This document shows positions 18,601 to 22,986 of a DNA stretch of 41,965 bases, piece by piece. A program made the translations under genes and the position numbers. The notes under the pieces were generated by a model. That model was not told the origin of the DNA. It saw only the letters and a list, made by a program, of their open reading frames with translations, and searched no databases. How positions within the stretch are numbered: the stretch's first letter is position 1; each line of letters opens with the position of its first letter. This stretch comes from Cyclobacteriaceae bacterium (GTDB lineage: Bacteria; Bacteroidota; Bacteroidia; Cytophagales; Cyclobacteriaceae). The stretch lies in the NCBI GenBank assembly GCA_022842845.1, contig JALHOT010000023.1, forward strand, positions 1 to 41,965. The letters are read 5' to 3'.

Positions 18601-18687
18601 ACCACACCTCCGGGCTTCATTAAACAGATCGTCTACCTGTAACGTACCGTATTTAAAACTGAGGGCCGTGTGGCAGTTGAGGTACAT
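15607..18687 (-). CDS. dnaE: Short DNA polymerase III alpha subunit (DnaE2-like)
   Basis: 1026 residues, against about 1160 for E. coli DnaE. The N-terminal PHP domain is degenerate: the metal motif HxH reads NCH and the usual TDH reads TEI, so it is probably inactive as a nuclease. The polymerase core is intact: GRGSGANSTVAYCLG (residues 335-349), the catalytic pair D377 and D379 in PPDFDIDF, and the third Asp D510 in FKFDILSQ. A helix-hairpin-helix part (IKGIGLEQVRILIRIGAF) and a terminal OB fold follow. No clear Q-x-x-L-F clamp motif is seen; SNALF lies in the right region. Its place 15 bases after a 2H gene and behind dinB under a LexA-like regulator points to damage-induced, error-prone synthesis instead of chromosome replication. 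Confidence 0.88.
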   Translation of the reverse strand: MYLNCHTALSFKYGTLQVDDLFNEARRCGVHKLLLTEINNTASYIEMLRCCDKNKNHQNGLNQFGQEAHELNIGVGIEFRQDHELLYIALAKNNQGFENINRHLSRYNRDEIKLLKRAPILDNTFILYPFGNFEPETLLPHEFILVRKQQLNLYALHPSRKEFSHKFILHHPVTFRPPIVTHEGKKKKVSYRDYNVHRLLRAIANNTLLSKLMEHEQANKDEYMLPEDELRRQFASFPELIENAQNLLNSCSIDFHLKEDKNKKIITGNKASDLQYLREETRKGYTRIYGHNDTIWHERIEKELGIIDRKNFTAYYLISYDLITFAKSQGYDFVGRGSGANSTVAYCLGITNVDPIELDLYFERFLNEERSSPPDFDIDFSWDNRDAIYAYLFQKYGEEHVCLLGTHTTYQKRSVLRELAKVFGLPKEEIDNIVEFPAQNKKRDQIRDLIFRYAEYMKDLPTNISIHAGGVLITEAPIHAYTATDLPPKGLPVSHFEMHSAEDFGIFKFDILSQRGLGHIKETAKHVKRNRGIDVDIHDFKKFKSDEKVKDLLKNSKAMGCFYVESPAMRMLLGKLQCSDYLTLVAASSIIRPGVASSGMMTAYIKRYHITKNGGHYEAIHPKMDELMRETYGVMVYQEDVIKVAHHFAGLTLTEADVLRRGMSGKYRSREEFQRVRDRFFESCQQRGYDQKVIDRVWFEIESFSGYSFAKGHSASYAVESYQSLFLKAHYPLEFMVGVINNFGGFYQTEFYFHEARMHGAIIEAPCVNTSEYLTTIIGITIYIGFIHLKSLEQKIARNIALERSLHGNYSSLDNFLQRIKGIGLEQVRILIRIGAFRFTNKSKQHLLWEAMLYMSHAKTRSNTSNALFSTEPESPLLPPLARLAQEDAFDEIELLGFPLRDPFDLLPDKTLGNTLARQLAERVNKQISIIGYVVTTKPTGTKNGEAMSFGTFYDAKGEVFDTVHFPDVHKRYPLRGRGFYLIKGKVTEDFGVYMIEVQQMEKLAMIHKRPQQVFEESALVESPAR

Positions 18688-18702
18688 AGGTACAACATTC
18701 TC

Positions 18703-19242
18703 TTAACCGGCCAGGGGTATCTGCTCGTAAGGAATCCAGCGATTGCCCGAACGTTCAAGCACTGTGATGTGGTCGCAAACAAAATTATTGCTGTAGTGCA
18801 CGTTGGCAAAATAAGGCCAGGCCTTGGCAAAATCTTCGTACGGTAGGTTATGTGCAATAGGAAGGTGAGGGGCTTCTACCGCTTCCGTGAGTTCCGATAA
18901 ATTTTCTGTAATATTTAATACAGATGATTTATTGGCAACGTCCAGACAAATGCTTCTGTTCTCGCCATGGTGCAGAGGCCGGCAATCTTTGATGTGCACG
19001 TGAATAGGTGAAACAGACTGCACCTTATCGGCTATAGACCAAATCAGTTTCAGGGGTTGATCGGTGATGCAATAGCCAATGGTAATGTGGGCTTTGGCAT
19101 AGCGACTTTTATAGGGGTAGCCCACCAGACTTTCTGCATCTTTCTTTAAATGACTTACCGTTTCCTGCAGCGGGCTGGGAGGGGTAAGGACAAACAACAG
19201 CTCTTTTGCTTTTTCACTGAAGGTATCTTGATTGATTTTCAT
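18703..19242 (-). CDS. 2H phosphoesterase (2'-5' RNA ligase-like) in mutagenesis operon
   Basis: 179 residues from ATG 19242. Two H-x-T motifs define the 2H phosphoesterase superfamily and are both present: AHITIGY in the first half and CDHITVLER near the end, 106 residues apart. Such enzymes open 2',3'-cyclic phosphates or cut 2'-5' bonds in RNA or nucleotides; here the substrate is unknown. The frame extends to a TTG at 19290, which would add 16 residues, but the ATG gives the usual short N-terminal strand. The gene sits between dinB (71 bases upstream) and dnaE (15 bases downstream), so it is probably made with the two polymerases. A role linked to DNA-damage tolerance is inference from position only. 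Confidence 0.75.
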   Translation of the reverse strand: MKINQDTFSEKAKELLFVLTPPSPLQETVSHLKKDAESLVGYPYKSRYAKAHITIGYCITDQPLKLIWSIADKVQSVSPIHVHIKDCRPLHHGENRSICLDVANKSSVLNITENLSELTEAVEAPHLPIAHNLPYEDFAKAWPYFANVHYSNNFVCDHITVLERSGNRWIPYEQIPLAG

Positions 19243-19284
19243 AGCCTTGTCATTGAATGGTGATACGAAGGTATACTTGTGTTT

Positions 19285-19299
19285 TGACAATTTGTGTCA
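19285..19299. repeat. Inverted repeat TGACA-N5-TGTCA before the 2H gene
   Basis: Perfect 5-base arms around ATTTG, located in the 71-base gap between dinB and the ATG of the 2H gene. It could be an operator for an internal promoter; on the minus strand TACCTTCG, one mismatch from TAnnTTTG, lies at about 19267-19274. Short palindromes arise by chance, so the call is weak. Confidence 0.35.
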
Positions 19300-19313
19300 T
19301 ATCTGATAATTGC

Positions 19314-20522
19314 TTAGCGAACCAGATTCTTGCGAACCTTTCCGTTGAACATGTTCATTTCCATTCTTACCCGCTTACTTACATCGAGGGTGGTCGCTCG
19401 TACGAGTTTTTCTGATCCGTACTTGTGTTTAATGAAATCCATTTCTTCATATAGATTGATGGCTTCTTCCGTATCGTCAAACAAGTTGATCTGATGATTG
19501 CCGTGCACCAAATGACTCAACCTTACGCCCACCAGGCGTATCAACATCCTGCGGTTGTAAAGTTTATCGAAGAGCTCCTGCACCACTTTAAGAATAATGT
19601 GATCGGAAGAAGTATACGGTATATGAATTTGCTTGGTCTCCGTATCAAAATTGGCATAGCGTATTTTTACGGTAATGCAGGAGGTGAGTTTTTTCTGTTC
19701 GCGTAATTGAAAAGCCACCTTTTCGACCATGGCAATCAGGATGGATTTTAATCGCTTTACATCGATCGTATCTTCTTCGAAGGTAGATTCTGTAGAAATG
19801 GATTTCTGTTCGCTGTAAGGCACCACAGGTGTATCGTCTATGCCGTGTGCTTTGTTCCACAGGCTTTGGCCATTCTTACCAAAGGCACTGACTAAAAATC
19901 GCAGGGGCATCTCACGCAGGGTAGCTACCGTGCGTACGCCCATATCATATAAAAAGCTGGCCGTTTGCTTTCCTACCATCGGTAATTTATCGACCGATAA
20001 AGGCCCCAGGAAGAGCTGCTCATCTCCAACAGGAATGTGTGCTTCTGCGTTGGGTTTGAACTCGGCCGTAGCCACTTTCGACACGAGCTTATTAGCCGAC
20101 ATACCGAAAGAAATGGGAAGGCCGCTTTCTTTAATAATCTTTTTTCTCAAAGCCACAGCCCATTTATAAGCGCCAAAAAACTTATCCATGCCGCTGGCAT
20201 CAATGTAAAATTCATCGATAGATGATTTCTCGAAGAGGGGAGATTCTTCGGCAATGATTTCCGTTACTTCATGCGAGAGCTGGCTATACGCTTCCATATC
20301 GCCAGAAATCACAATCGCTTCTGGGCACAGTTGCATGGCCAGGTACATGGGCATGGCAGAGTGCACCCCAAAAGTACGGGCTTCATAACTGCAGGCAGCC
20401 ACAACACCCCTGCGGCTCTTGCCTCCCACAATAAGGGGTTTTCCCTTCAGGCGACTATCCTTTTTGCACTCCACAGCCACGAAAAAGGCATCTAAATCCA
20501 GGTGTATAATGTTTCGATCCAT
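19314..20522 (-). CDS. dinB: Y-family DNA polymerase IV (DinB)
   Basis: 402 residues. The catalytic carboxylates are in place: D9 in HLDLDAFF, and D103-E104 in SSIDEFYID. Palm, fingers and thumb follow the DinB order, with RRGVVAACSYEARTFGVHSAMP as the fingers/nucleotide-binding segment (residues 38-58 region), SFGMSANKLVSKVATAEFKP, and the HhH thumb LPMVGKQTASFLYDMGV. The little finger spans about 240-345. A beta-clamp motif QINLF at residues 344-348 is clear, followed by about 55 further residues. It does translesion synthesis across minor-groove lesions by family knowledge. It is the first gene of the minus-strand cassette and faces the LexA-like gene across 72 bases carrying twin palindromes. 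Confidence 0.96.
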   Translation of the reverse strand: MDRNIIHLDLDAFFVAVECKKDSRLKGKPLIVGGKSRRGVVAACSYEARTFGVHSAMPMYLAMQLCPEAIVISGDMEAYSQLSHEVTEIIAEESPLFEKSSIDEFYIDASGMDKFFGAYKWAVALRKKIIKESGLPISFGMSANKLVSKVATAEFKPNAEAHIPVGDEQLFLGPLSVDKLPMVGKQTASFLYDMGVRTVATLREMPLRFLVSAFGKNGQSLWNKAHGIDDTPVVPYSEQKSISTESTFEEDTIDVKRLKSILIAMVEKVAFQLREQKKLTSCITVKIRYANFDTETKQIHIPYTSSDHIILKVVQELFDKLYNRRMLIRLVGVRLSHLVHGNHQINLFDDTEEAINLYEEMDFIKHKYGSEKLVRATTLDVSKRVRMEMNMFNGKVRKNLVR

Positions 20523-20535
20523 GGCACAAGATTAA

Positions 20536-20553
20536 CTAAAATAAATAGTTTAA
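20536..20553. promoter_or_regulatory. Operator candidate 1 (dinB side)
   Basis: CTAAAATAAATAGTTTAA contains the palindrome AACTA-N7-TAGTT when the two preceding bases are counted. It matches operator candidate 2 at 15 of 18 positions in the same orientation. It fills the spacer of the proposed dinB promoter, where a bound repressor would block transcription. Confidence 0.55.
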
Positions 20554-20567
20554 AACAAATTTGTAAT

Positions 20568-20585
20568 CTAAAAATATTAGTTTAA
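20568..20585. promoter_or_regulatory. Operator candidate 2 (regulator side)
   Basis: CTAAAAATATTAGTTTAA keeps the CTA-N7-TAG palindrome of candidate 1, starting exactly 32 bases later, about three helical turns. It lies in the spacer of the regulator's proposed promoter, so self-repression is likely. The site is unlike the known E. coli or Bacillus LexA boxes. Confidence 0.55.
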
Positions 20586-20594
20586 CCTTTGGGC

Positions 20595-21359
20595 ATGTCA
20601 TTCGTAAACAAGAACCTTCGCCATCTGCGTCTGCAGCAGGGATGGACGCAAAAGGAATTGGCCGATCAATTAGGCGTGAAGCATCCTGTGGTAGGTGCTT
20701 ATGAAGAAGAGCGTGCGATTCCGCCTTTGCACACTTTGCTCAGCATTGCAGAATTGTTTTCGCTGAGTCTTGATGTGTTGGTACAGGAGGATTTAAGTGC
20801 ACCGAATGCCAAAAAGAAGCTGACTCCTAAAAAAGAAGTTTTGGCGATTACCGTTGACAAGCATGATAAAGAAAACATAGAGCTGATTCAGCAGAAGGCA
20901 GCGGCTGGCTATTTATCCGGTTATCAGGATCCTGAGTTTGTGAGCGAGCTACCCAAAATCAGCATGCCGGTATTATCCGGCAATCGTACGCATCGGGCTT
21001 TCGAAATTCAGGGCGACTCAATGTTGCCGATACAGGCAGGTAGCATCGTATTTGGCGAGTATGTAGAATCGCTTGCTGATATTAAAAATGCCAAGCCTTA
21101 TGTTTTAGTAACCAAGAGCGATGGCATAGTTTTTAAAAGGGTCTTTCGCTTTGAGGAGCATAAAGATTCTTTGTTATTGGTTTCTGATAATAAACTCTTT
21201 GACCCCTATACCATCAGGGCAGCTGAGGTAATGGAAATTTGGTTAGTCCATTCTTACTATTCAAAATCGATAACGGCAGTCGATGTCCAACCTATTGCTT
21301 TGGTCAATCAATTAGCAACGCGTCTTTTAGCTTTTGAGAAAAACCTATTAAAGAAATGA
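20595..21359 (+). CDS. LexA/CI-like regulator: XRE helix-turn-helix plus S24 peptidase
   Basis: 254 residues from ATG 20595; a TTG two codons earlier is less likely. Residues 4-62 form an XRE/Cro-type HTH (LRLQQGWTQKELADQLGVKH). The C-terminal half is a LexA/UmuD/CI-type S24 domain: candidate cleavage pair A104-G105 in KAAAGYLSGY, catalytic Ser142 in QGDSMLP, and Lys181 in GIVFKRV. The spacing of these is close to that of LexA (84/85, 119, 156). RecA-stimulated self-cleavage and release of the dinB-2H-dnaE operon is the inferred role. It uses an XRE domain, not the winged helix of classical LexA, so it resembles phage CI repressors in build; no phage genes are nearby. A strong two-way terminator follows. 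Confidence 0.88.
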   Translation: MSFVNKNLRHLRLQQGWTQKELADQLGVKHPVVGAYEEERAIPPLHTLLSIAELFSLSLDVLVQEDLSAPNAKKKLTPKKEVLAITVDKHDKENIELIQQKAAAGYLSGYQDPEFVSELPKISMPVLSGNRTHRAFEIQGDSMLPIQAGSIVFGEYVESLADIKNAKPYVLVTKSDGIVFKRVFRFEEHKDSLLLVSDNKLFDPYTIRAAEVMEIWLVHSYYSKSITAVDVQPIALVNQLATRLLAFEKNLLKK

Positions 21360-21443
21360 TAGTACTGCCAGACACCTCCTGTACGGGAAGCTCCTAATTG
21401 CCATAGCGATGTTAATAGTGCAGGATTGTTGAGTAGTACTATC
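21358..21443. repeat. Long-range stem (86-base element) after the LexA-like gene
   Basis: GATAGTACT at 21358-21366 pairs with AGTACTATC at 21435-21443; counting one G-U and one C-G pair inward, the stem is 11 base pairs and encloses about 64 bases. The left arm starts inside the regulator's stop codon. It could be a structured 3' UTR or a small mobile repeat; I do not recognise an RNA family. Confidence 0.4.
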
Positions 21444-21451
21444 CAAAAAGA

Positions 21452-21481
21452 AGAGGGCTGTCTTGTGAAAGACAGCCCTCT
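21452..21481. terminator. Two-way intrinsic terminator between the regulator and susD
   Basis: A perfect 13-base-pair stem (AGAGGGCTGTCTT and its complement) with a four-base GTGA loop. On the minus strand the stem is followed by TTCTTTTTGG, a fair U tract ending the susC-susD transcript. On plus the tail is weaker (TTGTATG). It separates two converging genes. Confidence 0.85.
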
Positions 21482-21508
21482 CTTGTATGAAAACAATTAT
21501 TGAATTAA

Positions 21509-22972
21509 TTAATAATTGCTTGTTTGCTGCGTGCGGATGTTAGGGTTAGAATTGATCTCTGTGGTAGGGATCGGCCAGTTCCACTCTCTTGCACTTGCTC
21601 CTAATGTAAGCGGAGTGCTGGCAAGTTGAGCATCGCCTACAGGTCTTGAAATGGTCTTGGTTGTTCTCTTTAAATCAAACCAACGGTGCCCCTCTGCTAC
21701 CAATTCTTTTCTGCGCTCGAGGGCAATAGCATCAAGCAAAGCCTGGCCTGTTAAAACTTCAGGCGTGTAAGCTGTAATACGAGCTGCTCTCAAAGCATTC
21801 AAATCATCCATGCCTAGAGACTCTTTACCCGCTTGTAAAGCACGCGCTTCAGCACGGATCAAGAACATCTCACCACTTCTGATAGCCTTCCAGTTCACCA
21901 GGTTATCACCGGCAGTAGGAGGGGCAGCATTTCTTGCATAAAACTTAGAAACGATTCTGCGTGGCGTACCGCTTAGAGAACGGGTGGCAAAATACGATGA
22001 GAAACGGATGTCGTTTGTCTGATCGTAAGTTGCTTCCAGCGCAGCAGAAGGCTTAAAGCGGTTTCTGTTGTTACCGGCAATGTGTACACCGGCTGAAGGA
22101 ACGCCTTCGCCTAAGTTAAAGGCTACTGACCAGATTACTTCGCCCATGGCTGCATCTCTCCAAATGTTAGGGAATACAGTTCTGTCTGACAAACCAATAG
22201 CATTGATTACCAAAGTTGCATAGTTTTCTGCCTGTACATAATCTTTAGCATAGAGGTTAACCCTGGCCAAGATGGCACGAACAGCAGTGCGGTCAAGGTA
22301 GTATCTTGCACTGGCAGTATTGATAGTTCTATCTACATCACCCAACAATGTTTCTGCAGTCGTTAAGTCTGCAAAGATCTTGTCGTACGATAACTGTACA
22401 GTTAATCTTGAAGGCTTGGCTTCAGGATTAACAACTTCAATGTAGGGAATACCAAGCGCTGAAGATGTTCTATCGTAGCTCTCTGCCCAGTATCTGAAAA
22501 GATCGAAGTGAGCCATTCCACGGATAGCAAGGGCCTGACCTTTAATTCTGTTAACCGCCTGTGGGTTAGTAGCACTGAACTGATCAAGGTTTCTCAACAC
22601 CAGGTTAGCCTGTGAGATAACACCATAAGCAGCCAACCAGGCCACTTCCAGGTCATTCTCATCAGCAGTGTATGTCCAGTTGCATTGCGTTTGCCAGTTA
22701 GCCAGGTCTTCGTTGGTACGCACCAGGTTATCGCCCATCATATCAGGCAGGTTACCCCAAGTGCTGGTGGTTTGACCACCGCTACCAAAGTATCCAGTTT
22801 GGCGGAACAGGGCATAAGCGCCTGTTAAAGCAAAGTCATACTCTTCAAGGGTTTTGAAGATCTGGCTGCCTTCCTTTACAAACTCGGGCTCTACATCGAG
22901 TACACTATCGCACCCGCCAGCTGTCAGCAAGGCACCAATAGTAAGAGCTATATATAATTTTTTAAACTTCAT
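21509..22972 (-). CDS. SusD/RagB family outer-membrane lipoprotein
   Basis: 487 residues from ATG 22972; a GTG two codons upstream is less likely. The signal MKFKKLYIALTIGALLTAGG ends at Cys21, a lipoprotein site, and continues SVLDVEPEF, as in many SusD-like proteins. Typical SusD segments follow: an N-terminal helical part with TGAYALFRQTGYFG, IKGQALAIRGMAHFDLFRYWAE in the TPR-like region, EMFLIRAEARALQ, and a C-terminal LERRKELVAEGHRWFDLKR. The protein would be the substrate-capturing lid over the SusC channel. It follows susC by 14 bases. No glycoside hydrolase, sensor or anti-sigma gene is near, so the substrate cannot be guessed. Confidence 0.95.
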   Translation of the reverse strand: MKFKKLYIALTIGALLTAGGCDSVLDVEPEFVKEGSQIFKTLEEYDFALTGAYALFRQTGYFGSGGQTTSTWGNLPDMMGDNLVRTNEDLANWQTQCNWTYTADENDLEVAWLAAYGVISQANLVLRNLDQFSATNPQAVNRIKGQALAIRGMAHFDLFRYWAESYDRTSSALGIPYIEVVNPEAKPSRLTVQLSYDKIFADLTTAETLLGDVDRTINTASARYYLDRTAVRAILARVNLYAKDYVQAENYATLVINAIGLSDRTVFPNIWRDAAMGEVIWSVAFNLGEGVPSAGVHIAGNNRNRFKPSAALEATYDQTNDIRFSSYFATRSLSGTPRRIVSKFYARNAAPPTAGDNLVNWKAIRSGEMFLIRAEARALQAGKESLGMDDLNALRAARITAYTPEVLTGQALLDAIALERRKELVAEGHRWFDLKRTTKTISRPVGDAQLASTPLTLGASAREWNWPIPTTEINSNPNIRTQQTSNY

Positions 22973-22986
22973 GATCACCTATTGTT

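Larger units (their letters stand above)
20527..20591. promoter_or_regulatory. Two-way promoter between dinB and the LexA-like gene
   Basis: The palindrome CAAATTTG at 20556-20563 offers a TTTG -33 box in both directions. On plus, AACCTTTG (20584-20591) follows after 20 bases; on minus, TAATCTTG (20534-20527) follows after 21 bases. Each differs from TAnnTTTG by one base. Both -7 candidates end three to four bases from the start codons, so the transcripts may be leaderless. The assignment is inference from pattern and spacing. Confidence 0.45.

Noticed and set aside
18703-19242. The gene between dinB and dnaE as imuA
   Set aside because: It has no RecA-like ATPase motifs and instead carries two H-x-T motifs of the 2H superfamily.
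20595-21359. The XRE-S24 protein as a prophage repressor
   Set aside because: No integrase, structural or lysis genes are in the surrounding window, and its divergent partner is a repair polymerase operon, so a host SOS-type regulator fits better.
21367-21434. A 5S rRNA remnant, because of the GATAGTACTGCC stretch
   Set aside because: Only a short stretch is alike; the remaining sequence does not follow 5S pairing or conserved loops.
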